Assembly (NCBI GenBank): GCA_033002965.1
Contig: JAURVB010000001.1
Span: forward strand, 1-64,000
DNA length: 64,000 nt
Source of the DNA: Piper betle
Lineage: Eukaryota; Streptophyta; Magnoliopsida; Piperales; Piperaceae
Reading direction: 5' to 3'
In this document: positions 10,672 to 22,982 of the stretch, in pieces
Numbering within the stretch: position 1 is the first letter of the stretch
Layout of the letters: each line of letters starts with the position of its first letter
The notes under the pieces: generated by a model
Told to the model about the DNA's origin: nothing
Seen by the model: only the letters and a program-made list of their open reading frames with translations
The model's database searches: none
Translations under genes and position numbers: made by a program

Positions 10672-13600
10672 TGTAAAACCCCAACTTCAAGTTAGAGTTT
10701 TACCCGATTGTAGGTTTTTTGGTTTAGGTGAGTATCGAGTCGGTTCAAGTGAGCTCGAGCCGGACTAATTTTCAAAATATGAGTATGATAGTTTCAGTTA
10801 TAATAATATATAGAATTAGTTATCAGTGTATATACGAGGTATGCATATAATTTTTATGAGTTGACCAGGATTTTAGGCCTAGATCTAGGCCATTGTAGTG
10901 TCTAATATCTGTTTGGGATTTTCAAGGTATCTCATTGCATGCATCATAGGGATTTTGGACCATCAGATTGTGCCCACATGGGCCTAGCTCGATTGCCTTT
11001 AGGGTTTTGAGGCTCATTTTCCATTCTTGCTTGAATTCCCGCTATGGAGTCACTTTTAAGATTCGAGTCAATCTTGACTTTTGATGGACTCGATCTGAGC
11101 TTTACGTCTATATAGATATTGCATATACACATAGGTGGGCCCAATTAGGCCGAGAGTTGTTGGACATCTGGATCGTGCCACGTGCCATAATATGAGTCGT
11201 CCACTCATCCTTATAACTTCAGGCAACGATTTTCAGTTGTTTTTCTCCCATTTTCAGAGTTATTCACTCTTAGCGCCACCACCACTTCAGCTCGGTGCCA
11301 GCCAGTTTCCGCTTTGCCCCCGGCCACCGGATCAGTATGACCATGACCACCTTGCGGCCAGCTATCAATCCGTACCCACGATCGCCACTGGTGCCATCAA
11401 CGACGACGTTTTTGCTATTAGTTTTCGTTGTCACCACCGCCACCCTTTCAAGCCATTTTTCAGCAATGGCGACTGTCCTCTGGCGAAGTTCACTACCCCA
11501 AAAGCTTTATCTTGCCGAGATCTTCATTTTGAGACCATCCACGACCATGGCAGCGACCACGATCGTCGTCGGCAACGTCACCGCACCCAGCGGCAATGAA
11601 CCCCCTTTCCTGCTATTTTTCGGCCAGCCAATGGCCAGACTCCGCCGATCGTTACCACCAACACCTCTACCTTGATGCCCTCTGTCGATCCCAACCGGCA
11701 GCGACTCTAGCGGCGCCACCGTCGGCATTCTTGGGCGACGAGCACGACCGCCGCCCCGTTTACCTGTTTGCCCCTGATAGCCTTCACCGCTCGCGTTCGC
11801 GTCTGCCTAGTCATGCCCGATTAGTGTCCATCAGGCCAATTCATGTCTGCCTAGTCAACTCAAACTATTTTTTAGTTAACCCAAACTGAGTTGGTTCAGC
11901 CCATTCGACTCGGTTGGTTCAGCTCGGTTTGGTCTGGTTCTGCTCAGTTTCAACCCGTTTTCGGCCGTTTCTCGACTATTTTTAGTAATTCAAAACCCTT
12001 ATATTAGTTTAGATGTATATTCATATGATTTAGCATAATTGGATATTATGATTATTTTTCTTTATTTATTATTTTATTTATTTATTTATTCATTATTATT
12101 TATTTATTTCTATTTATATGTATATCATATATGATGAATGTTTACATGATTATTTGATATCATTAATATTATATTTACTTATGAATATTAGTCTGATTAT
12201 GTTTACTAAATTGTATGTGTATTTATTTACTTATTTATAAATATATTTATTTATTTGTTTGTTTGTTATGTGTATGTTATTATATATTTATATTTAATTA
12301 TGTATTCTTGTATTGTATGTACTATGATATTATTAATATTCTATGATTAATGAGTATTAACTATTTGTTACTTATTTATTTATTTATTTATTTATATGTT
12401 TACTAACATGAGTATATATTGATATTTACTCATATTTACTCAGTATATTCATATAGTATAATTATATTATTATTTTATGAATAGAGTATTATTCATGTTT
12501 ATGTATTTATTATTTATCTATTTATCTATGAGTGCATTTTCTTTATTTATTTATTTATTTATTATTTATTATTATTATATCTTGATTTTGTGCTACATGT
12601 TTAGTTATAGGTTTGTTAGCAGTGTTTTCTTTATTAGTGATGTATTGATGATATGAGCACACATCACAAGCATGCATCGTATAGAAATATTGGTATTTTA
12701 CTTAGCAGTGGGTTTCGATGTAGGTTACGGAGTCTGAGCACGTCATAGATATGTCAATGTGCTTGGAGCTTAGACAATAGGTCCATAGGACTCTCCCTCT
12801 CTACTTGACTCAATGCATGTAGAGTTTAATCATGTTTTAGATGTAGGATGGCATCGGTGGTGTTTTATCAAAGCCTTCTGATGTTGAGCCATTGAGCTGT
12901 ATTTTCGACACATGTTTAATAAAACTAGAAGGATGAGATCCCTTGTTAGTTTTTGAACTATAGCTCCAGAAATATATAATACAAGCCTCTTTCCTAAGCC
13001 TATTATATAAGTACAAGCATTTTTACGAATTTCACGAATAAGAGAGTGAGCGGTATGGAGATATGTATAGACTGCACTAGAACTCCTACAAACCCGGAGG
13101 TAGTGCGGTGTATGAGGGTACTGCGTAACACAACACATTTCCAGAATTTGTGGCACTAACTTAATTGTTCCTTTTACCACTCGAGTACCGTGGCAGGTGA
13201 AATATGGAAGATGTGAGGGCGTAAATGTTGTATGTATGAATATGAACATTAGCATGTAGCACATTTGCTTAAGTATGTTTGCTTATCGCCCAGTGTGAGG
13301 CAATCTTGAAGTTTTATAAGTTTTCGTGGGTAATGGAATACCCGTTTGCCAAATTGTATTAGTTATTTTTTGGACAAGTAACACTCATTACTGACGTTTT
13401 TCATATAATATATGTAGGTCTTGCAAATTCTGATTCGACTTTGGTGGGAGGATAGATAAATGCTAAACGCACTTGAGCTCGTCAAAATTATTTCTTTCTT
13501 ACTTTTATTTATATTTGATGTGTTTTGACGTATATTTAATAATGTCTTCCTTTTTCATGACACCAAGCGGGTTATTTCGATATATTTTATCGATCGAGTC

Positions 13601-13686
13601 TTACCGATTAAAAACTTTAAACATGACTCGACTCGATCGTAACATTTTGATTTGGTTATGAGGTGTACCAAAATCGGGGTGCTACA
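10672..13686 (+). repeat. Complete D-family LTR
   Basis: Runs from TGTAAAACCCC to GGTGCTACA, about 3.0 kb, and is the reverse complement of the 54560-57486 copy in layout: GC-rich first part, TTTATT-rich middle (about 12000-12600), TATA-like motif (about 12998-13010) and stem-loop (about 13376-13393). The flanks (AGGTG and GAGTA) are not a target duplication, so it is probably not a simple insertion; the right side is another D fragment in the same orientation. Confidence 0.8.
12040..12580. repeat. TTTA-rich low-complexity tract of D LTR
   Basis: Long runs of TTTATT-type words. The same tract, reverse complemented, recurs in every D LTR copy (19170-19540, 44820-45300, 55670-56160, and 59290-59570 in the plus orientation). 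Confidence 0.8.
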
Positions 13687-13808
13687 GAGTATGCCCGACA
13701 TGCATATGATAGATACAGTAGAACACCAGTTATCAGTGTATACATGAGGTATACAAATGATTTTTTTATGAATTAGCCAGGGTTTTAGGCCTAGATCTAG
13801 GCCGTTAC
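13687..13808 (+). repeat. D LTR fragment, left of nested E element
   Basis: Matches D LTRs at about 57840-57965 (motifs GCCGACATGC and CTAGATCTAGGCC). The sequence is broken at 13808/18026 by the E element and continues at 18026. Confidence 0.75.
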
Positions 13809-14404
13809 TGTAACACCCCAAATCCGGTTCACACTCATGAACCAAACCGGCATGTTACAGGCCCCGGTTAGGTCGGCTAACCTGAACCTAACTCGTGCGG
13901 ATCTAATCTCGGCGTCTTAAGATGAAGATACAACTCGTAATGCATGGATGAATACACAAACCTAACATGGTACTACATGAATGACATGCAAGTCAGAGTA
14001 CACACCAAACAATCCCGATAAAAATTAATAAAAGTTTTGAAACATAACGGACAGAATTTCCCCTAAAAATGTAATTAGGGGCCACCCTGTCAAATATACA
14101 TATAAAAATATATGTAACCAACTATCAAATAATTTCATTCACACAGAATCTAATCTACTATACACTCATGCTGAAGCTTGGGTTTCAACCCATCATACTT
14201 TTGCTGCGCTACTCTGATCATTTCATTTCATCTCATTGTCATGCCTCAAACATTTACTCATAGCATGTTTATAAAATAATATCATAAAAAAAACATTAAA
14301 CATTCAATCACCCAATGTGTGTGTGCAGAAGACCTTATTGCTCCTCCGTCCTGGCCGGCCCATCCATCTCGTGCTTATCACCTACATATATATAGGAAAA
14401 ACGT

Positions 14405-14422
14405 CAGTAACAAGCGTTACTG
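14405..14422 (-). promoter_or_regulatory. Conserved stem-loop in LTR leader
   Basis: CAGTAACAAGCGTTACTG is a perfect 7-bp stem with a 4-base loop. Equivalents with compensating or tolerated changes occur in the other D and E LTRs at 8304, 40957, 41539, 54853 and 62475, and inverted at 13376 and 60381. It lies downstream of the TATA-like motif in element sense, so it would be in the transcript leader. Confidence 0.6.
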
Positions 14423-14953
14423 GTCCGAAAAGAAAATAACTATAACAAACTGGCTATGAGAGCAAACTCTCATATGAACGAAATCATCATCTACTCCACG
14501 TGAACACTCTCAAGGGCACTACTGAGGAGCCACTGGGCTGCAGACCCGGTAGCATCCCGAACTTACTGCTGCTGGTACTGTGCTACTCTCAGCACTTCTT
14601 TTTCAGTACTTCTCGTGAAACTTTATCCTAAGCCCTCTCCTTACCTCCATATTTCTCCTGGCCTTGAGCACAAAGGCCGAGTACTCTCAGGCAGTCGCCT
14701 TTAGTACCCTTTGAACCACAAGTCCGGACATGCGCTGTACTAAACAGTACCCGTAAACCTCCACGTTCTCCGGGTGTGAGGAACTCAAACGCGGAGTTGT
14801 CAGGATCCCTCGGGAATGGAACAGTCCGCTGGCACTAATCCAGAGCCCGCTTTGACTGTCACGGCATCCTCTGCATGGTACGTGCAGTCGATTTCTCCAT
14901 CTCTCGTCTCACTGAAAACGCGAAAACTACATATATATATAGGGCTGGGTAGG

Positions 14954-14970
14954 GATTCATATAATAGGCC
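14954..14970 (-). promoter_or_regulatory. TATA-like promoter motif of E LTR
   Basis: In element sense it reads GCCTATTATATGAATCCC. The same block recurs at 42077-42092 (CTATTGTATAAATCCC), 63027-63042, 8832-8847 and 44380-44395, always at the matching LTR position. Conservation between otherwise diverged LTRs and the TATAAAT core suggest the core promoter; transcription has not been shown. Confidence 0.5.
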
Positions 14971-16304
14971 CGAAGGCAACTTGTGGTGGATCTTGTTTTC
15001 GAAATCAACCTCGAGGGATCTCATCCTCGAGGGGTTATTAATCCGGAAAATGTTCGGTTAAATGGCCCGAGTTAAGTGGGATCCGATAAAACGCCACTTA
15101 ACCCGTCCTGCAGGCAATAAATTAAACATACAATAGAAAGAGTAAATCAGAGACGAGTCCTAAACGGACCTGGTAGAAGCTCCAAGCGTGTCATCGCGCC
15201 TAGGCGGCGAGCTCCTACTCCGTACCTACACATCAAAACTAAATACTAACGCCCACTAACTACATGATGCATCAAAATCAATGAATCACACACAACACCA
15301 TCATCATCCATCACAATGACCAATCAAATAATCATAAAAGTAAATAATCCTAACTCGTCCTATTCATACCAATTTTACTGTATTTTTCCTAAGTTACATC
15401 ATACACGATTATCATGCTCAACTCGATCTACCTCATTAAATCACTCACTATTCATTCTCAATTAATTGCATCATGCAATCATCACTACACTCATACTCAT
15501 ACATTTATCATGACAATTATTCAATTTTAGCATGTTATACTAACAATCATAATCAATTTTAAAGAAATCAATCGGAGGTAATTATACCTCACGTCGTCGG
15601 CAATCGGCGACGGCTAGGGTTCCGTCGCGCGTCTCGGAGCTCGAATCGGCGCTCCTCGGCGTCCGAAGCTCGATCGGGCTCCACTGGGTGAGCCCCGCGG
15701 AAGATCCGGTGAATTCTGGCGAATCCCAGAAATTCCGATTTTTCCGGCGGTTTCCGACTTCCGGTGGTTTTCCGGCGACAATCGCCGGCGGCGTCTACTG
15801 GTCGAAAAGGGGTCGTGTTGGGTACCCTCGGAACCGGCTCGGCGAGCCCGACTCATCTATGACATCAGCGTGGCCAATGGAGGTGGCGGCTCGCCGGAAA
15901 ATGGCAAAACAGAGCCGGCGGCGATGGGTCGCTAGATCCGGCCGGCCACGGCGGCGACGGCCTCCGTTCCAGTCGAGGAGGGTCGCTGGGTGGTCGGTGG
16001 TGCTGAGGCGACCACTGGATGACGGCTGCGACGGTCGCCGGCGGCAGGATCGGCGACGCGACCAAACGCAGCCGCGGCGCTAGGCGTGGCGATTCCGGCG
16101 TCGCGGCGGCCCGATGGTGGCCGGGCCTGGTCGGGGCGGCAGGGCGACGTCGTCGCCGAGCTGGGTGGCGTCGGTCGACGGCCGGGCGGCGCCGACAGCG
16201 GCGGCGGTGGCGCGCGAACAGGGGCGGCGCGACATGAGGGTTTGGGCGTGGGGAGAAAAGGTCGTCGTGGAGAAGAAAGGTTGGGTGGCAAACTTGTAAT
16301 TAAG

Positions 16305-16333
16305 ACTTGACTCGTCTCCGGCTCGAGTCAAGT
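16305..16333. repeat. ACTTGACTCG hairpin cassette
   Basis: ACTTGACTCG and its reverse complement CGAGTCAAGT are separated by 9 bases. The cassette sits at the border between the GC-rich block and an AT-rich block. Related cassettes lie in two unrelated element types of this window (about 34266-34291 and 46930-47340). Confidence 0.75.
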
Positions 16334-16748
16334 ATAATAACTAGGTCGTATTAAATCCTAAAAAAATTCATAAAAATCGGGAAAAATCCCGTAAAATCAA
16401 ACAACATCAAAAAAAATCATAATGATATGCTCTAGAACTATCAACCCACCCAAAATGCCTGTAACGCGTCCTAACGCAGTAAACGGCTTAAAACTAATTC
16501 TACGATCCATTATATATCATAATAAAAAAAATGAACTGGCATACTCTCATATATCTGATAACTCATTCTGTTCTGCTGTGTTCATGACGTTATCATCATA
16601 TACTTGGGTACGCATGACCCTCATAGCTCATACACGCGACTGGCATCGGCTCGGTACACGTGTCCTGAAACTGACTCAATTCAAAAAAATAACGGTCGAC
16701 TCGACCGGTTCTGAATATAAAACCCTAACTCGAATCGTGGGTTTTACA

Positions 16749-16763
16749 ATCTTCCCTCCTTAT
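16749..16763 (-). promoter_or_regulatory. Polypurine tract of E element
   Basis: The minus strand reads ATAAGGAGGGAAGAT directly before the LTR start. Just upstream is CGAGGACGAAATTT, a block that in my knowledge often ends the pol region of Tekay/Del-type chromoviruses. This supports a Ty3/gypsy origin for the non-coding E element. Confidence 0.75.
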
Positions 16764-17917
16764 AAAAATTTCGTCCTCGAAATTTTAACTCAAGGAGGTT
16801 CTGCTGAACTACTACCTGGAAGCTAGATACACACCAGTTGTATCCTCTACGCTTCGATAGTCATGTAAATCCTCACAGACTGTAGTGGTGCCGACATGGC
16901 GAGTCATGCTAGTGATGCTGACCATCTCAAACATTCTGGATTCTATACTTCCTGTGTCTGTTCTGACATTATCATTATCCTTCTCTTCTGTTCTGATCCC
17001 TACTGCTAACTCGGCGGAAAACCCTAGGTCACCCCTAAGGGCCTACTAGGTTGGTCAAGCAGATACTCTAGAGTATCGCAAGGTTCTAATCTGGGTTATG
17101 TCTGGAAAACTACGCCGAGGGTAAGACCTACCTGCTAGCATCTACCCATGTCCCTCTAATCCTCATCTGTGAACAGTCGCCTACATGTACTCGCAGGAAC
17201 TCTACTCTAGTCCTACAGTCACCTCAAGGCCTGCTATGAGTCTCCTGCTAAGTACGGTGGATACCCTAATGAGCTGCACGGCTCACTGTCGCCAGTCTAG
17301 ATATAACTCTCAGGTGTCCCGGTATAAGGAACTGGACCGCTCACGGGGTCCTAGTTGACTCGGTCCTGAGTCAAATATCTCACTCTGTTCTATATGAGAA
17401 CAAGGATAGCTGCTATTCTCTACTGCATACTATGGCTCAGGTGAATATCTATACAACTACTAACTACTGCTGAAAGGAGGCGAGAACACCTGTACATACA
17501 CAGCGTGTCTCAAGGAGTATGATAACATACTCTGTATAGGACTGTGGAGTCTGCATCTGGTCTGTGGCATGTGCTCTGTGCTATGTGCTCTGGTCAATGT
17601 ATACTCATCTCAATCCTCTGGATAAACTGATGGTAGAACTGATACATACAAAGGGGTGAGTGGAATCCTCAAGTGAAAACTCCACTCTGTCTAACATCTC
17701 TGGGTTATAGGAAAGGAGGCTGAATCTCGTGGAAACTAGTCACACCGCTCAAGAACTCTCAATAGGTGCTCCCTCATTCTCACATGTGGTATCTGATGCA
17801 AGGTAAACAGGGAATCCTGGGACCTGTGGGTTATAGGCCCACACGCTTCTACCGCGCGACTCTTATCTATGGTAAGGTTAAGGTCTCATGCAATTAGTAA
17901 GGGAGATAAAATCCCTA
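16764..17917 (-). mobile_element. Interior remnant of E element
   Basis: About 1.15 kb between the polypurine tract and the broken 5' LTR. It shares its 17505-17660 part with the D-element interior at 4930-5100. No protein motif is recognisable. It is the 3' end of the internal region in element sense. Confidence 0.6.
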
Positions 17918-18025
17918 TGGCATCGGCTCGGTACACGTGTCTAGAAACTGACTCAATTCAAAAAAATAATGGTCGACTCGACCGGTTCTGAATATAAAAC
18001 CCTAACTCGAATCGTGGGTTTTACA
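17918..18025 (-). repeat. 108-bp remnant of the 5' LTR of E element
   Basis: Equal in length to and colinear with 16641-16748, with three differences that I count. It ends TTTTACA before the GTTAT target copy. The remaining ~2.8 kb of this LTR is deleted. Confidence 0.85.
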
Positions 18026-19105
18026 GTTATAGCGTCCAGTATCCATTTGGGATTTTTAAGGTATCACATTTCCATGCATCTTAGGGATTTTGGATCACCA
18101 AATTGTGCTCCTGTGGGCCCAGCTTGATTAAGTTTAGGGTTTGAAGCTGATTTAGCCTTCTTGCCTCGATTCTTGCCTGTAGAGTTATTTTTAAGACTCT
18201 GGTCAGTTTTGACTTTGGATGGTCTCGATCTGAGCTTTCCGTCCATATGTATATTGCATATACCCATAGGTGGGCCCCACTAGACCACGAGTTAGATGTC
18301 CCGATTGTGCCATGTGGCAAAATTTGAGCAGTGCTCTTAGCCCTAGCTTCAAGCATCAATTTTCAAAAGTTTTTCTCCCACTTTTGAAGTTATTCACCAT
18401 TATTGCCGCCACCACTTTGGCTTGCTGCTGGCAAGTCTCTGGCTCACTCCTGGCCACCAAACTGGCACCACCATGACTACCCCATGGCCGGCTTTCTATC
18501 CATACCCACCATCCCCATCAGCGCCGCTGCGGTTGCCGTTGGCAACAGTGTTTTTGGAGTTGTTTTCTGCCGCCACCGCCAATCTTTCAGGCCATTTTTC
18601 AATGCCAGTTAGTGTCTACCAGAGAAGTCAACCACCCCGACAACTTTCCCTCGCCAAGATCTTCCATTTGAGACCGACATCAACCTCCACCTTGGTAGTG
18701 ATGGCCGCTGGTGATTCGCATTTATCCGATAGCATTTTCAATTGTCTTTGGTCATTTTTTGGCCAGCCACAGGGTGAACATTGCCGATCGTCAGCCCCAA
18801 TAGGTTCATCTCATCGAGGCCAACATTTTGAGACCTCCTATGAGCACCGTCGTGGATGTGATTGCCGCTGGTGACGTTGCCTCACCCGGCAGCGATACCT
18901 CCGCTTCTAGGCCATTTTCAGCCAGCCAGTGGGCAGACTCTACCGATTGTTACCACCATCACCTTCACCTTGATGCTCAAGTCCTCTAGTCCTAGCCTGT
19001 ATTTGTGTCCATCAGTCTAGTCCATGTCTGCCCAGTCAACCTAGCCCATTTTCCAGTTAACCCATACCAAGTTGACTTGGTTCAACTAAGCCTGGTTCAA
19101 CCGAA
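18026..19105 (+). repeat. D LTR fragment, right of nested E element
   Basis: Continues the 13687-13808 fragment in the same orientation (GGGATTTTTAAGGTATCAC, TGTGGGCCCAGC and onward) as far as the TTCAACCGAAGTG region, then meets a D LTR in the opposite orientation near 19105. Confidence 0.75.
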
Positions 19106-20981
19106 GTGAAATAATAATATAATTATATTATATAAATATATGGGTAACACGAGTAAATATCAACATATACTCGTGTTAGTAAAAATATAAATATAAATAT
19201 AAACATAAATATAAATATATATAATAATTGAATAAATAATAAATAAATAGTTAATACTCATTAATCATGAATATTAATAATACCATAGCCATACAATACA
19301 AGAATACATAATTAAATACAAATAAATAATAATATACACATAACAAACAAATAAATAAATAAATATATTAAATTTAAAAACATAATAAGACTAATATTGA
19401 TAAGTAAATATAATATTAATAATATCAAATAATCATGTAAACATTCATCGAATATGATAAACACATAAATAAAAATAAATAAATAATAATGAATAAATAA
19501 ATAAATAATTAATTAAAATGATAAATAAAAAAATCATCATAACATCCAATAATGCTAAATTATGTGAATATGCATCTAAACTAATATAGAATTTCTTGAA
19601 TTACCAACAACGGTCGAAAAATGGCTAAAAACAGGCTAAACCAGATTGAACGAAGCTGAACCAGATCAAACTGAACTGAACCAAACCGGCCTGGGTTAAC
19701 AAGCAGATGGGCTGGGTTGACTAGGCCAACATGACATGGACCTGGCGGATTCGGACACGGGCTGACAGGCTGGTGAACAAGATTGGGCAGGGCAGACGCA
19801 GACATGAACGTGGGCAGGAGAAGTCGATGCGGGTAAACGGATAGGGCAGAGGGGCGGCAGTGTCCTTTGGCGGAAAATATCGACGGCAACACAGTGGAGG
19901 CTGCTGTCAGTCACGATCAAAAGAGGGAAGGACAGGGAACGTGATGGTGGTGACGGTAGGAGGAGTCCAGCCATGGGCTGGCCGGAGAATAGCAAGAAAC
20001 AGGGCGGATCACTATCGTGTGCAGCAACGTCGCTTGTGGCGATTGCAGCCGCAGCGGTGGACGGTGTTGGTCCCAAATCGTAGATCTCAGCAAGGGGAAG
20101 CTATCAGGGTGGTCGGAGCAACCAGAGGCGGCTCAATGTCATTGGAAAATGGGCTGATAGGTGGCGGCGGCGGTGATTCATAGTGATAAAAAAACTCAAT
20201 CGCCGACGCGACTGCGGCTGCGTTGGTAGGCGTGAGAGGTACGACTGGAAAACTGGCCGCGAGGTGGTTGTGGGGGTGCTGATTTGGTGGCTGGGGGCAA
20301 GGCGAAGCCTCACTAGTGGTGAGCTGAAGTGGAGGCGGCGCTAGGGGTGTAAGTCTGAAAATGGGGGAGAAAGCCTGTGAAAATCTATATATGATGCTAG
20401 GGTTGAGTGGACGCCTCCAATTTTGCCACGTGGCACGATCTGAAAGTCCAACAACTCAGTGGCCTAGTTGGGTCCACCTATAGGTATATGTAATATACAT
20501 ATGGACAGAAAGCTCAGATTAAACTAACTCGAGTCCTAAAAATAACTCTATAGGAGGGAATCGAGGCAAGAAAGCTAAATGAGCCTCAAACCCTGAACTC
20601 AATCAAGCTGGGCCCACAGGGGCACAATCGAGTGATCCAAAATTCTATGGTGCATGCAAATGAAATACCTAGAAAATCCCAAACAAATGTTGAACACTGA
20701 AACAGCCTAGATCTAGGCCTAAAATGCCGGCTAACTCATAAAAATCATATGTATACCTCATGTATGCACTAATAACTCATGTTGTACTATATCATAACTA
20801 AAACAATCATATGCATGGCAGGTATACTCAAACTCCATAGCATGCTCATATGACCATTTGGGCCTCATAGTCATATTCTTAAAATTGTTCTAGATCAAGT
20901 GTGCTCGAACCGACTCGAGACCGACCCAAACTGGGCAAAACTAAAATTGGGTAAAACCCTAACCCAAAAATGAGTTTTACA
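19106..20981 (-). repeat. D LTR, 5'-truncated copy in opposite orientation
   Basis: Follows 55767-57486 of the full D LTR, from the AT-rich tract to the terminal TTTTACA. It lacks the first ~1.2 kb. Its right end sits in an F LTR: the flank CATGGTAAACCAC matches 27973 onward. Confidence 0.75.
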
Positions 20982-22982
20982 CATGGTAAACCACAATTGA
21001 TCGTATGCGCTATCAAGATAGTTGTCGGGGGTGCTTGGGTAACAATCCTTTCTTAAGGGAGATGTGTTTTACCCTATGGCGTACACGTTTCTTAAATCGA
21101 TTAAACTGACGTACTGTGGTACATAAAGTAAAAGTGAAAAATAATGCCTAGGAACTTACGTTCTAAAACTCATACGACATGTTGATTTTACTTAGTGTAT
21201 AAGAATTCAATATTTGACAAATCATATAAAATAGAGGATCATGAAGCTCCCAAATAACGTCCAGACATGAACATCATCTGCTTGTTGACGAGCTCTGAGT
21301 CTCAGCTACCTGAACTACTACTACCCTAGATGACAATTAATATGTATTACAATCCATACTAGTCAACCACGTCTATATGATATAATTTGTCATGCATAAT
21401 CATTATGACTTTATACAACATATTATAATAATTAATAATATGCTAACATCATCATACAAACATTATATATTGATTACATTGGAATTGACATAACATAAAT
21501 CGATCAACATTAACAAATAAACATGAAAAATCAACTTAGGGCACGAGCACGGCGGTGATGGACCTAGCACTGCGGAGTTCAGCTCGATTAGGGTTTTCCC
21601 AATAAGTGAAGGCGTGACATCCAAACCCGAGAGTTTCAATATCGTGACACTCTGAGTGTGACTTGTTCTTCAAGTGAAGGCCATAGCGACAAATGTCTCG
21701 ACTCTAAAAGTTGTGGTGCTGGGTCGCGTCTCCCAAGGCTACAACATTCCTAGCCAACGATGTAATGCTAGTACTAGGGTTTCTACTCCGGATTTCTTTT
21801 TCTTTTTCATTTTCGATTGAATTTTTATCAAACAAAAATAATTTTTTCATGCTTTCTAAGCAATAAACCAATGGTTTTACCAGGTTTTTCATTTAACATG
21901 ATGTAACCTACTTTTTCATAGTTTTAATTTAGAGAAAAACAACAAAGCAATGGTGAAGACATTCTAAACTCATTTTTTTTCCAACTTGATTCTAGAACTT
22001 AATTAAATCATTTGAATTGCCTACAAAACTTATTTACAATGACTCTAAACATGAATTAATACCTCGAATAACTTTCTAACAAGTTATATACAAGGATAGA
22101 ACATGTAGACAAGTATGGATAGAACATGTAGACAAGTATGCAAATAACATAGATAATCAAAGAAAATATAAAATATGAAGATTATGCATGAATTTATACT
22201 ATTAACATGTTTTAGTTGAGATGATTAACCTATTCTTCAGTAAAATCCTAGAACTTTGCACTGAACAACTCTTCACTCAATCCCCAACAAGTAGAGAGAG
22301 GTGGTGCACAGAAAGAGAAGGAAGAGGGCGGCCAAACAGAGAGAGACACTAAAGAGAGGGCAAACAGCCCAAATTGCAAAAAATGCAAGCCATCCTCCTA
22401 TGTCCTCCTTATATACTCTAGGCCTTCTAACACTCCTACAACATCCTCTAATAAATTTTCTCGGACCAATCTACTTTAAACCTCCTACATGAACACCTAA
22501 GTGGTCCACATCCAATGACTGATTCTCACCCTAGGGCAAAACTCGACCAATTGACAACGAATTATGCTAGACTTCTATTTAGATCACCTGATCATGTAAA
22601 TAAGTACATAAGCCCATACATTAGACTCTAAACTAGTCGAACATACCATTAGGGGTATGGAATTGGTTCGCATGCTGTTGTGTCCATCTTGTCCACAAAA
22701 GGTTAAAACTTATCCAACAATTAATCCAAAGGGATTTAACTTGACCATTTGTCCCCTTTCATAATTGAGTCTCAGACAAAGATTCTACTTAGTCAAAATC
22801 AATATAATTAACACATAATTATACAATTCAAAATACCTTTCATTAGTCATGACTAACTTATACAAATTTTTTTTTTTACATGCCGAGGAATAAAGAGTTA
22901 ACTACGGCTATATCCTACTCAATAAAAAGAAAAATAAACTAAGTCACATTGGCATAGAGGCCACATATTATATTCTACCATC
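20982..22982 (-). repeat. 3' LTR of F element, truncated by D
   Basis: Matches F LTRs at 51068-54540 and 27031-28540 in the minus orientation. In element sense it starts TATAATATGTGG (22982). It includes a TATA box (CCTTATATACT on the plus strand near 22406) and ends abruptly at 20982, where a D LTR is inserted. A perfect 23-bp tandem duplication lies at 22094-22139. Confidence 0.7.
22094..22139. repeat. Perfect 23-bp tandem duplication
   Basis: Two identical adjacent units begin GGATAGAACATG at 22094 and 22117. Identity implies a recent slippage event inside the F LTR. Confidence 0.85.

Larger units (their letters stand above)
13809..16748 (-). repeat. Complete E-family LTR (3' LTR)
   Basis: 2940 bp from TGTAACACCCC to GGGTTTTACA on the plus strand. 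Parts, in element sense: a hairpin cassette (16305-16333), a GC-rich block (about 15590-16290), a TATA-like motif (about 14954-14970) and a stem-loop (14405-14422). It closely matches 61896-64000 and more distantly 40985-43852. The many overlapping open frames in the GC-rich block are compositional and not genes. Confidence 0.9.
13809..18025 (-). mobile_element. Nested E-family LTR element with large deletion
   Basis: Minus-strand element inserted into a D LTR. Flanks are GTTAC (13804-13808) and GTTAT (18026-18030), a 5-bp duplication with one change, and the D sequence reads on across them. It consists of a complete 3' LTR (13809-16748), a polypurine tract, about 1.15 kb of interior and only the first 108 bases of the 5' LTR (17918-18025). 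The rest of the 5' LTR, its primer site and the 5' interior are deleted. The interior shows no readable gag or pol. Confidence 0.85.

Noticed and set aside
11135..11889. Overlapping open frames of up to 154 codons
   Set aside because: Within the GC-richer part of a D LTR; the other D copies do not keep these frames.
12040..12580. Possible matrix attachment region or satellite because of TTTATT runs
   Set aside because: The tract is a normal part of each D LTR, so no separate feature is supported.
15614..16331. Many overlapping open frames on both strands rich in Arg, Gly, Pro and Ala
   Set aside because: They lie in the GC-rich block of an E LTR, overlap in all frames and recur with frame changes in the other E copies; this is composition, not a gene.
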